NCBI GenBank assembly: GCA_014860005.1
Contig: JACZKP010000109.1
Location: 82,930 to 146,929, forward strand
Origin: Verrucomicrobiota bacterium
GTDB lineage: Bacteria > Verrucomicrobiota > Verrucomicrobiae > Limisphaerales > UBA11358
Direction of reading: 5' to 3'
Length of the DNA: 64,000 bases
The translations under genes were made by a program, and so were the position numbers. Each line of letters opens with the position of its first letter. Position 1 is the first letter of the stretch. Under the pieces are notes generated by a model. The model saw nothing but the letters and a program-made list of their open reading frames with translations, ran no database searches and was not told the origin of the DNA. Below, in pieces: positions 1 through 7,025 of the stretch.

Positions 1-153
1 AGCATTGTCCCAGCGGAATGACGATCGATGTCTGGCACCTTTCGTCACAACCAAGTCAGGGTTGTTGCTGAGTAAAGCCTTGAGAAACTGGTTGGGAGCG
101 AGAGCGACCAATTGCCGACACAAGACCGCCGCGATGCGTTTCAAGAACAGCAT
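1..153 (-). CDS. N-terminal fragment of an unrecognised protein, cut by the window edge
   Basis: An open frame starts with ATG at 153-151 and runs off the left edge with 51 codons visible. AAGGA lies 5 nt before the ATG and is a good ribosome binding site. The start reads MLFLKRIAAVLCRQL, an amphipathic N-terminus with no signal peptide that I can call. The gene begins 29 nt after the flippase stop on the same strand, so it is probably the next gene of the exopolysaccharide transcript. Glycosyltransferases or FkbM-type methyltransferases are common there, but too little is visible to choose. Confidence 0.55.
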   Translation of the reverse strand, partial: MLFLKRIAAVLCRQLVALAPNQFLKALLSNNPDLVVTKGARHRSSFRWDNA

Positions 154-182
154 AGTATTCCTTGGCAAATGGTTTGGCTTGT

Positions 183-1736
183 TTAGCTCGGAGACGATGC
201 AACAGATACGCTCCGGTAGCAGGTGCGGCTTACTTTGGTGACGGTGGCCACCACTAGATTTCGAAGTCCGTTATCGAAGGCGATTAACCACAATAAACCG
301 AACCCGGCAATAGCGGTCAGCCCAGCTCCCACACCAGCCCCGAGAAAGCCACCGATTTGTTTTCCCGCAATCTGTGCTAAGAAAACAATCGGAAGCAGAC
401 AAGTGCCGACAGCCAGTATCGGCAGGGCGTCTTGCCTCACGAACGTGAACCAAGAACGATTAAACAGGCGGGCGGTCAGCAGTGGCAAATACCAGGTTGA
501 GGTCAGCAGGCCCGCAACCGCAGTTCCAAGAACAATTCCGATCAGGCCCAGGTAATAGCCCAGCAGGACCGAGAGTCCGAGATTGAGGCCCGCCTCGACC
601 GTGCGGCTCAAGGCCTGAGGTCGAACCACCAGCGCCGCGGAGAGCACAGCGCGGTTGGGCAGAACCCAACTGTGGACAATGAGGTTGAGGGCCAGCGCCA
701 GACTCAGCAGGGGGCCGCCAAAGTTTTGCCCGCCCACCCAGCGAGTGACGAATGGCTCGTTGCCGGCCCAAAGACTGAACGCGGCAATCACGGCAAAGCC
801 GGTTGACAGCGTGAACAGGTGGCGATAAACGCGCTGGGCTTCCGCGATTTTGTTTTGGCCCAGCAACTGGCCCAACATGGGCCGTGCGGTGTTCGTGATC
901 TGATCGAGCAGGCCGCCGAAGAGCGCATACACCCGGCCCGTCAAGGACAGCGTAGTGACTGTTTCGACCGAAATCATCTTGGCCGCGACCACCCGGTCAA
1001 AGGAAGTGATCAGGATGCCGGCGATGCCGCCCAAGCTGAACCAAATCCCGAGGTTGCCCAGACCCTTGAGCACATCCCACGAAGCAAGAACCCAGCGGAT
1101 CTGCAGCCCGGGCAACAGCCGCCAAGTTCGCCACACCGCGATTGCGGAGGTGATAAGCGTGGCAGCCAAGCTGGCAAAAGCCAACGAATAGAGTCCCCAA
1201 CCCTCCTTTAGCAACAACACCGTCAGGACCGTGCGGATGGCGAGCAGGGCAAGCTTGAGGAGGTTGTCTATGTGAAGCTGCTGGTGGGCAACGAGCAACG
1301 CCGAAAAGGTTTTGGTGCTGAATCCGATGGCCGATCCCAAAACCAGCATTCCCATCAGGACCGAGGTGGTGCGGTGCAGGTCCGGTCGCACCGGAAAGAA
1401 ATGCGGAATGCCGAGGGCCAAGGCGCTGCCGACCGCCAACACCATCAGCACAATCACGTTCTGAGTAAAGAAGGCCGTGCTCGCCAGACGGTTCAACCTT
1501 TCGGCGTCGGGTCTGCCGGTAAGTTGGGCCGCCTGCACATTCAGCCCGGCGGTGATGCCCAGATCAAGCAACCCCAGCCACATGAGCAGATCGCTGGCGA
1601 GAGCGAAAAGCCCGTACTCCTCACGATCGAGAAAACGCAGCGTGAACGGTGTGAGCCAAAGACCAACCAGGATTGTGGCCAGCGTGGCGGCGTAGCCCGT
1701 GGTCAATCCCTTGAGGTAGTTGCGAGTTCGGGACAT
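183..1736 (-). CDS. Wzx-like polysaccharide flippase (MATE/MOP superfamily)
   Basis: A 517-residue polytopic membrane protein with about 12-14 hydrophobic segments spread evenly over its length, the size and pattern of lipid-linked oligosaccharide flippases. The N-terminus (MSRTRNYLKGLTTGYAATLA, then a membrane helix) and the first-loop phrase FLDREEYGLFALASDL are typical of the family. By family knowledge it moves undecaprenyl-linked repeat units across the inner membrane for Wzy-type polymerisation. It lies downstream of the exosortase gene, separated from it by a repeat-filled 213-bp spacer, and in the same direction as the Wza/Wzc-type genes further upstream. The ATG at 1736 is the first start and the protein has full family length. 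Confidence 0.85.
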   Translation of the reverse strand: MSRTRNYLKGLTTGYAATLATILVGLWLTPFTLRFLDREEYGLFALASDLLMWLGLLDLGITAGLNVQAAQLTGRPDAERLNRLASTAFFTQNVIVLMVLAVGSALALGIPHFFPVRPDLHRTTSVLMGMLVLGSAIGFSTKTFSALLVAHQQLHIDNLLKLALLAIRTVLTVLLLKEGWGLYSLAFASLAATLITSAIAVWRTWRLLPGLQIRWVLASWDVLKGLGNLGIWFSLGGIAGILITSFDRVVAAKMISVETVTTLSLTGRVYALFGGLLDQITNTARPMLGQLLGQNKIAEAQRVYRHLFTLSTGFAVIAAFSLWAGNEPFVTRWVGGQNFGGPLLSLALALNLIVHSWVLPNRAVLSAALVVRPQALSRTVEAGLNLGLSVLLGYYLGLIGIVLGTAVAGLLTSTWYLPLLTARLFNRSWFTFVRQDALPILAVGTCLLPIVFLAQIAGKQIGGFLGAGVGAGLTAIAGFGLLWLIAFDNGLRNLVVATVTKVSRTCYRSVSVASSPS

Positions 1737-1741
1737 CTAAA

Positions 1742-1912
1742 GAAAAGCAGAAAGCAGAAAGCTAAAATACTGAAATGCTGCCCAGTGAAGTAAGCCCGGC
1801 GGAGTAGCTCTGCACTACACGGGCCAAGGCGAACTTCACGGGGCAAGCCCGGTGAAATAGCCCGGTGGAATACTGAATGGATTCCATGGGCCAGGGGTCA
1901 CTTCACCGGCCA
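1742..1912. repeat. Repeat-filled spacer: heptamer tract plus nested inverted repeat, copy A
   Basis: Positions 1742-1775 carry imperfect 7-bp units of the type AAAGCAG. They are followed at 1783-1912 by two nested hairpin units. In the second unit the outer arms are GGTGAA/TTCACC and the inner arms CCCGGTGGAAT/ATTCCATGGG, around a 9-base loop. The same architecture occurs at 2746-2856 and 3791-3861, and related arms at 33741-33889 and 35132-35192. The unit separates the exosortase and flippase genes and could act as a transcript-processing or attenuation hairpin; no gene is seen in it. Confidence 0.75.
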
Positions 1913-1949
1913 AGGAAAGCAGAAATGGGGACGACTGACCAAGGAGCGT

Positions 1950-3896
1950 TTACGGTTCGGCAGCAACGGTGGAAGGCTTACGGCCTTCGATTCGGACCAA
2001 CCCCGGCAGCCGCTCGCGCACGGCCTGCTCCGCCGCAGCCATGTCGGGGTAACCTTGACAGATGATCTGCAACGTTTGCTGGCCCATGCCTCTCCTGCCA
2101 GCCCAGACGGTGCGCAGGCGATCGCCGGTCTTGGTTTTGCCGAACCCGGCCTGGGTCTCGGCGCCGTCTTCCCACAATAGAAAGAACACGTGCAGCAGGC
2201 GGCCACCACTTTCAAAGGTGTAGAAGCGGAAGGGGAGATTCAGGCCGTTGGCATCTAAATACCTGGTGTCGGACATGTCCAGCATATCGTGTCCGCTGCC
2301 GACGAGGCAATACTCGGGCCGGTGGCCCTGGGCTGACATTCGAGCGGCCGGGTCGCCCGCATGCCAGCGGAAACAGTAAACAGACCATTTCGTGCCGTCC
2401 GGTTCAGTCCAACTGCCACCGTTTTCCACGTCGTGTTTCAACAAATTGGCGGAGGCTGGTGGGACTTTCACAGGCTGGAAGCTCGGGAGGTTGGTCGGGT
2501 AGCTCGTCCACCATTGGGCGGTTTCGGCGCGGTTCAGGTGGTGGCTGCGATACCAGGCTTCGGTGGCGACGATGCAGAGGAGGGAGTAGAGGCCGATGGC
2601 CATCAGGAAGCGGCGGCACGAAGCAAAAGCTGAAATTGAGAAAGCTGAAAGCTGAAATTGGGGCGGTTGAGGGGTTGAATCACCAGAAGTCAGAGGGCGG
2701 AGGTCTGAGGTCGGTGTCGCCAGACTATTTCCGTTTTCAGCTTTCCTTGGCCCGTGAAGGTTTCCTCGGCCTGTGGAATCGCTCTGGTATTCCACGGGGC
2801 CGCTTGCTTCACTGGGTCTTGGCGCGGGAAGTCCTTCCGTTACTTCACGGGGCTGCTTTCGGCTTTCGGTGGCGCGTTTTACGAGCACGGCGACGCCCCA
2901 AAGCACAAAGAAGCAGGCAATGGTGATGGTGAAGCCCGCGGGGTCGTGCCACTTGTCAATGGCGCTGAGGCCTTCCTTGCTCGCCTGCCAGGTGAGGATC
3001 AGGGTGCGAACGACATTGAAGCCAAACGCGAGTAGTAATCCACCAAACACCAAGCCGGCCCGCGCCCAAACGCGCAGCCGATAGAGTTCACCCAGGAACA
3101 GCGCGGCCATCAACGTGGATTGGAACGAACGGATGCCGCTGCAGGCTTCGTCCACGCCCAACACGCCGGTATCAATTTCGATGAGATTGCCGCGTTGGAA
3201 GGCGGGAACACCAAACCAGCCGATGATTTCGACGGTCAAGGAAGCCGCCATCTGCATCAGGTTTTGGGTGAGGCCGTGCTCAATCCGGTACGGCCACTTG
3301 ACCGCCACCAAGATGAAGCAAACCGGGAAGGCGAAGTGACGGACCCAAGGAGAAAAGCTGAAAGCTGAAAGCTGAGAGTTGAAAGCTGAAGCGGGAGGGC
3401 CGGCGAGATGGAAGGCGTAAAGAGTGAGCGCAACAACCAGGGCCGTCAAAGGCCAGGTGATGAGCGGCCAGTCCTGATTGATCTCATGGATGACGCGGAG
3501 GGGGAGGAGCAGCAGGCAAAGCAGAAATATGGAAAGCAGAGAGTAGAAATTAATCCTGGCTGGGCCAGTTTCTGTTTTCTGCTTTCTGCTTTCTGCTTTT
3601 GTGCCTTGAGGCCGATCCAGCCAGCGGCGGAACAGGAGTCCCAGCGCAAAGAAGGGAACAAACCAGCCGAAGGCGTATTGCTCGTTGGTTTCCCACGTGT
3701 AGCCCAACTGCCTGATCAAATCCAGCCAGAGGATGCTGAACAGAGCGATGGGGAGCCATAGCTTCAAAACCCGGTTGAGGGTTGAAGGTTGCCCCGGTGA
3801 GATAGGCGACCCGGTGGAATACTGGTCTGATTCCACGGGGCAAGCGGCCACCTCACGGGGTGAAGAAGGAGAATGGTGGACGGACTTCACATTCAA
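1950..3896 (-). CDS. Exosortase fused to an EpsI-like C-terminal domain
   Basis: A 648-residue frame. The hydrophobic half (about residues 45-340) has the exosortase/archaeosortase active-site set: Cys252 in VDEACSGIRS, Arg297 in FNVVRTLIL and His317 in KWHDPAGF. A membrane segment near 430-445 then leads into a soluble C-terminal domain (about 460-640) resembling exosortase-associated EpsI. By family knowledge, exosortases cleave PEP-CTERM-type sorting signals at the inner membrane and are encoded with exopolysaccharide genes, as here. The start is uncertain: the frame opens with TTG at 3896, but recognisable family sequence begins near residue 45 (KLWLPIALF), so a TTG near 3771 is possible. 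Oddly, repeats lie inside the frame: heptamer tracts encode about residues 102-109, 172-182 and 414-424, and nested hairpins encode about residues 12-36 and 347-384. All fall in probable linkers. Confidence 0.85.
   Translation of the reverse strand: MNVKSVHHSPSSPREVAACPVESDQYSTGSPISPGQPSTLNRVLKLWLPIALFSILWLDLIRQLGYTWETNEQYAFGWFVPFFALGLLFRRWLDRPQGTKAESRKQKTETGPARINFYSLLSIFLLCLLLLPLRVIHEINQDWPLITWPLTALVVALTLYAFHLAGPPASAFNSQLSAFSFSPWVRHFAFPVCFILVAVKWPYRIEHGLTQNLMQMAASLTVEIIGWFGVPAFQRGNLIEIDTGVLGVDEACSGIRSFQSTLMAALFLGELYRLRVWARAGLVFGGLLLAFGFNVVRTLILTWQASKEGLSAIDKWHDPAGFTITIACFFVLWGVAVLVKRATESRKQPREVTEGLPAPRPSEASGPVEYQSDSTGRGNLHGPRKAENGNSLATPTSDLRPLTSGDSTPQPPQFQLSAFSISAFASCRRFLMAIGLYSLLCIVATEAWYRSHHLNRAETAQWWTSYPTNLPSFQPVKVPPASANLLKHDVENGGSWTEPDGTKWSVYCFRWHAGDPAARMSAQGHRPEYCLVGSGHDMLDMSDTRYLDANGLNLPFRFYTFESGGRLLHVFFLLWEDGAETQAGFGKTKTGDRLRTVWAGRRGMGQQTLQIICQGYPDMAAAEQAVRERLPGLVRIEGRKPSTVAAEP
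2746..2856. repeat. Nested inverted repeat copy B, inside the exosortase frame
   Basis: Inner arms CCTGTGGAAT (2770-2779) and ATTCCACGGGG (2789-2799) flank a 9-base loop. Outer arms CCCGTGAAG and CTTCACTGGG enclose them, and a further TTCACGGGGC arm follows near 2844-2853. In the reverse frame it encodes a polar linker containing GPVEYQSDSTG, which resembles PVESDQYSTG encoded by copy C. Confidence 0.75.
3791..3861. repeat. Nested inverted repeat copy C, at the 5' end of the exosortase frame
   Basis: Inner arms CCCGGTGGAAT (3810-3820) and ATTCCACGGGGC (3830-3841) surround a 9-base loop. Outer arms CCCCGGTGAG and CCTCACGGGG enclose them. If translation starts at 3896 the unit encodes residues 12-36; if it starts near 3771 the unit lies in the mRNA leader, where a stable hairpin could affect initiation. 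Confidence 0.75.
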
Positions 3897-4188
3897 AATC
3901 TGAAATGCGGAAAACTGAGAGCTGAAATCACAGTGAAGGATGAAAGGTGAAAGCTGAAAGCTGAAACAAGCCAGACTCCCGGTTCCTTGGGAGTTTACAG
4001 AACAAGCGAATCGTCACCGAAGCAAATGCCTTCGTTCGCTGCCTTAACTCAGCCTTCCACTTTTCGTAGTCGTTTGCCATATTCTGAAGGATGAAATCTG
4101 AAACCTGAAAGCTGAACCGTGGAATGCGGCGAGAACTTCAGCTTTCATCCCTCATCCCTCATCCCTCATCCCTTATTCAGCCCGCTGC
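3897..4188. repeat. Intergenic repeat tracts between exosortase and the ParE-like gene
   Basis: This 292-bp spacer has no credible gene. It holds several runs of the heptamer-like words GAAAGCTG and GATGAAAGGTG (3901-3966 and 4089-4117) and a short CATCCCTCATCCCT run (about 4145-4172). Related tracts occur at 1742-1775, inside the exosortase gene and at 6486-6509. Confidence 0.7.
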
Positions 4189-4482
4189 CTACGAGCGGTC
4201 CCGTCCCAATTTTGGATGCCGGCGCTGGTGCTTCACAATGGTGATCCGGATTCGATCATTCCCCACGCAGCGGAAGTAAATGACGTAAGGGAACCGGGTC
4301 ATCAAACAACGTCGAATGTCGGACTCCACGAGCATCCATCGCTCCGGCTTGGCCGTAACTCGCAGGACCTGGCTTTCGAATTCGTCAATGAATGCCTGGC
4401 CCAAGCCGGGGGAGCGATTCTCGTAGTAGTCGCGAATTTCCCGCAACTCCCCTTCGACCGCGGGATGGTATTCCAGCCTCAT
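4189..4482 (-). CDS. ParE/RelE-superfamily toxin
   Basis: A 97-residue protein with the ParE-like pattern: an N-terminal strand (MRLEYHPAVEGEL), a helical hairpin (IRDYYENRSPGLGQAFIDEFE), a central KPERW segment and a C-terminal strand pair ending FPYVIYFRC...ITIVKHQRRHP. By family knowledge such toxins poison gyrase or cleave mRNA and are neutralised by the antitoxin encoded just upstream. The start ATG (4482-4480) overlaps the antitoxin stop in an ATGA arrangement, so translation is probably coupled. It is the first of three toxin-antitoxin-like modules lying between the exosortase and autokinase genes. Confidence 0.85.
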   Translation of the reverse strand: MRLEYHPAVEGELREIRDYYENRSPGLGQAFIDEFESQVLRVTAKPERWMLVESDIRRCLMTRFPYVIYFRCVGNDRIRITIVKHQRRHPKLGRDRS

Positions 4483-4703
4483 CGGCGGAGCCGGGCCATC
4501 ATCTCGTCATGCCGTACCGGGGAAACTTCGCCGGCCTCGATTTGCCGGTCGCGTTCCTGCGCGAGAGCCAAAGCAGCACGCTCATCCATCTGCGCGGACG
4601 CCGTGTGCGGGTCGGACAGGCTTTCCCACAGCGACTCGGCCAGCAAGGCGCGATCCCTCGGAGGAAGCCGCAAGGCTTCGGCAGCAATCTGTTCGATACT
4701 CAT
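4479..4703 (-). CDS. Addiction-module antitoxin (Unstab_antitox-like)
   Basis: A 74-residue acidic protein starting MSIEQIAAEALRLPPRDRAL, the hallmark of the small putative addiction-module antitoxin family usually paired with ParE-like toxins. The phrase LLAESLWESL follows. I chose the ATG at 4703 over an upstream in-frame start because family members begin at MSIEQ. The upstream extension is rich in Gly, Ser and Pro and looks non-coding. The gene overlaps the toxin start by 4 nt. Confidence 0.82.
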   Translation of the reverse strand: MSIEQIAAEALRLPPRDRALLAESLWESLSDPHTASAQMDERAALALAQERDRQIEAGEVSPVRHDEMMARLRR

Positions 4704-4829
4704 GGAGTCATTATAGCCGCGGTTTCCAGAGGTAAAAGGGGAAACTGGAAAACCAGACCACCGCAGCAAAGCGGGTCCTTGGCAGATTTCACAGATTCCA
4801 TTGCCCTTTTTTCGTGGAGCGGCAAGGAG

Positions 4830-5195
4830 TTAGAACGCGCGCCAACCACTTAGGAACTCGAGGCGGTTCTCCATTTCTTCCGCAGTCAGGGTTTTGATCA
4901 GGCGCAGCAAGCGATTGGTTTGTTCGCCAATGGAATAGCGCTGTTGCGGTACCAAAATAATCCCCGCGTGCCGCTGGCCACTTCGCATCATCTCGGAATG
5001 AAGCCGGCAAAAGTCGCCCCGGTTTGAACTGTAAATGGCACGCCCGTGACTGGCAGCCCAGTTGAGTTGCTCCGTGTCGGGCTGCCCGTCCATGCCGCTT
5101 TCAATCGCACTGACCACCTCCACTCCACGCATTCGCAAAGCTCTTAACAAGTCCAAATCGCTGGAGTCCTCGTCCAGGTAGAGACGAACGGTCAT
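4830..5195 (-). CDS. DUF5615 PIN-like protein, probable toxin, copy 1
   Basis: A 121-residue protein with the DUF5615 layout: LYLDED near the N-terminus, a middle HGRAIYSSNRGDFCRLH block, then HAGIILVPQQ and a C-terminal FLSGWRAF. The acidic residues of LDED and the DF motif match the PIN-like nuclease fold by family knowledge. It is encoded directly downstream of a DUF433 gene with a 4-nt overlap, the usual pairing for these putative toxin-antitoxin modules. It is paralogous to the protein at 5650-6018, sharing the LDED, DFCRLHSE, HAGIIL and EFLS-WRAF blocks. Confidence 0.8.
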   Translation of the reverse strand: MTVRLYLDEDSSDLDLLRALRMRGVEVVSAIESGMDGQPDTEQLNWAASHGRAIYSSNRGDFCRLHSEMMRSGQRHAGIILVPQQRYSIGEQTNRLLRLIKTLTAEEMENRLEFLSGWRAF

Positions 5196-5506
5196 GCGCG
5201 GGTTTCCGTCTGCCGCTGAGCCATGTGTTCACGCTCGATCCGGTCTGATTCGGCTGCTTCCGCCGCCATCTCGCGATCCATGATGTCCTGATTGGCGTAA
5301 TAAAACGCGAGTGCCGCATGCACTTGGGAAAGCGAAAGATGGCCGATGCGGATCGCGATTTCCTCCGGGGTCAATCCCGATTGATGCCACCGGACAATGG
5401 TTCGAACCGTCACGCCAGTATCGGCAATATGCGGAGTGCCGCGCTTGATGCCCGGAGTGCGGGTGATCAGGCTGCCGATTTCAACTTCGGTTGTCGCAAC
5501 GTTCAT
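5192..5506 (-). CDS. DUF433 probable antitoxin, copy 1
   Basis: A 104-residue protein with the DUF433 signature: TRTPGIKRGTPHIADTGVTV, then a helix-turn-helix-like VRTIVRWHQSGLTPEEIAIRI and HAALAFYYANQDIMDREM. DUF433 proteins are small DNA-binding antitoxins by family knowledge. The stop overlaps the next start by 4 nt (5192-5195). Its first 30 or so codons are nearly identical to the broken copy at 6314-6436, which shows recent duplication inside this island. Confidence 0.82.
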   Translation of the reverse strand: MNVATTEVEIGSLITRTPGIKRGTPHIADTGVTVRTIVRWHQSGLTPEEIAIRIGHLSLSQVHAALAFYYANQDIMDREMAAEAAESDRIEREHMAQRQTETRA

Positions 5507-5649
5507 GCTGAGAAGATGCTTGATCTCATTCGCCCCGTCAATTCGCGTGAAAACCGGTCACCACTGCGGATGGAGCAATGAGCTGGCTGACCAGGGCAGG
5601 CAGAATCTCGAGCCGTCCAAGCTGATGCAAATACTGGAGCGGCGAGGGG

Positions 5650-6018
5650 TTAGAACGCACGCCAGTTGCTGAGGAACTCCAGGGTGTCTCGCATGTCATC
5701 GGCAGTCCGAGCTTCGCAGATCCGCAGTAACCGCCTCAGTTCCTCCCCAATCGAGACCGTCTGTTGGTCGCCGAGGATGATTCCGGCGTGGGGGCGGCCC
5801 GCTCGAAGAAACTCAGAATGGAGGCGGCAGAAGTCGGAGGCATTGTAAGTGTAGATGGCGCGTCCGCGCTCCGCCGTCCACAGCAGTTGCTCTTCGTCCG
5901 TGCAGCGCCAGAGCCCGCGCTCGCGACTCGACGTGACGTCCCACCCGCGATGGCGCAAGCCGTGCAGCAAAGCGTGAGCATCGGCATCTTCATCCAGATG
6001 AAGCTTGAGAGCGGTCAA
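5650..6018 (-). CDS. DUF5615 PIN-like protein, probable toxin, copy 2
   Basis: A 122-residue paralogue of copy 1 with LHLDEDADAHALLHGL, GRAIYTYNASDFCRLHSEF and HAGIILGDQQ blocks, ending EFLSNWRAF. It starts with TTG at 6018-6016, which overlaps the upstream DUF433 stop as TTGA, so translation must be coupled or weak. The DNA around its 3' end resembles the 3' end of copy 1 (both contain GGGTTAGAACGC-like sequence at the stop), consistent with tandem duplication of the whole module followed by divergence. Confidence 0.8.
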   Translation of the reverse strand: MTALKLHLDEDADAHALLHGLRHRGWDVTSSRERGLWRCTDEEQLLWTAERGRAIYTYNASDFCRLHSEFLRAGRPHAGIILGDQQTVSIGEELRRLLRICEARTADDMRDTLEFLSNWRAF

Positions 6019-6317
6019 GGTTTGGCGGGCGGAGTACGTACGAGGCTGCGACCAGCCGCGCGCTCTTCTTCAAGGAAGCTCTCAATGTCCTCGTGATGCA
6101 AATGGTAATATGCCAGCGCCGCATGAATCTCCGCGGGCGTCAACGTGGTCAATCGTTCACCGATGTCTTCGACACTCAAGCCGAGTTTCCACCACCCGGC
6201 GACCCTGTGGACGCCCACCCGGTGCCCTTTGATTCGGGGTTTGCCGCCCAGGATGCCCGGGGTACAGACGATCATGGTCCCCAACTCGGTGGCAACCGTC
6301 TCAGCGATCATGCTCAT
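6015..6317 (-). CDS. DUF433 probable antitoxin, copy 2 (diverged)
   Basis: A 100-residue DUF433 protein: IVCTPGILGGKPRIKGHRV, a helical WWKLGLSVEDIGERL segment and IHAALAYYHLHHEDIESFL. It pairs with the DUF5615 gene at 5650-6018. Its start ATG overlaps the stop of the truncated DUF433 copy just upstream (ATGA at 6314-6317), so it may be translated by coupling to that remnant. It is much less similar to copy 1 than the remnant is, which suggests an older module with a newer duplicate fused in front. Confidence 0.8.
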   Translation of the reverse strand: MSMIAETVATELGTMIVCTPGILGGKPRIKGHRVGVHRVAGWWKLGLSVEDIGERLTTLTPAEIHAALAYYHLHHEDIESFLEEERAAGRSLVRTPPAKP

Positions 6318-6436
6318 GGCAGCAACTTGACAGAGGTGGCCACGCCCGTACCGGCAATATGCGGAGTGCCGCGCTTGATGCCCGGAGTGCGGGTGATCAT
6401 GCTGCCGATTTCAACTTCGGTTGTCGCAACGTTCAT
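6314..6436 (-). pseudogene. Truncated DUF433 copy (5' end only)
   Basis: ATG at 6436 opens a 40-codon frame starting MNVATTEVEIGSMITRTPGI, which matches copy 1 (5506 downward) almost base for base for about 95 nt. It then departs after HIAGTGV and stops at 6314, losing the helical half. It looks like a recombination scar joining the 5' end of one module to the 5' end of another. It may still serve as a short leader peptide for the gene at 6015-6317. Confidence 0.75.
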
Positions 6437-6528
6437 GTCAGGAATCTGCCTGAAAAACCGAATCTGTCCAGACCCAGACTCAATGATGAAGGATGAAAGG
6501 TGAAAGGTGCTAATTGCCCTCGTCAACC

Positions 6529-6670
6529 AGCAATTCTCATTTTGCCCCGGAGCGCGATTGTGTCGTCTCGACCAGTCGCAGCAGACCGGCAAATTTGAGG
6601 TTGTTTGGACTGTCGCAGCGCTGCGGCTGGTGCTTCGCACACAGCCGCGCTCCGCAAAATGAGAATTGCT
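6529..6670. repeat. Long inverted repeat, possible MITE-like element, in the 6437-7025 spacer
   Basis: AGCAATTCTCATTTTGC at 6529 is mirrored by GCAAAATGAGAATTGCT ending at 6670. The similarity continues inward (GGAGCGCG against CGCGCTCC) and, more weakly, outward. The arms enclose about 90 bp containing a second palindrome (CAGCGCTGCGGCTG). A heptamer-type tract (6486-6509) lies on its left. The rest of the 589-bp spacer between the toxin-antitoxin island and the autokinase gene shows no credible gene. Confidence 0.7.
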
Positions 6671-7025
6671 GCTCGTTAAGGCGTTGCTTCACTTTCTTGG
6701 ACATGCTGCTCACTCATATCGCTTTTCGGTTCTCAGTCTTCGGTTTGCTGGCATCGCAACGCTGGAATTCATGGCGACACTTCGTGCCGGTCAATTCGCA
6801 GGCCGTTCTTCGCTGGCTCGCGATTCACCTGCCGCCGCCTCGGTTGCCGGTCGAGCGTTGATAAGCGGGCACTTTCAACCCCTGCGCGACGTCACCGCCG
6901 CGCGCCACCGTTTCCTTGCGATTACTGCGTCCGTACCTGGTCGGGCCCTAAAAAGAAGCCGGAGGCGCAAAAGCATTGCGCCTGACCTCGGGCAGCCATC
7001 GCGGTCTTGAACAAAAGGTTCATCG

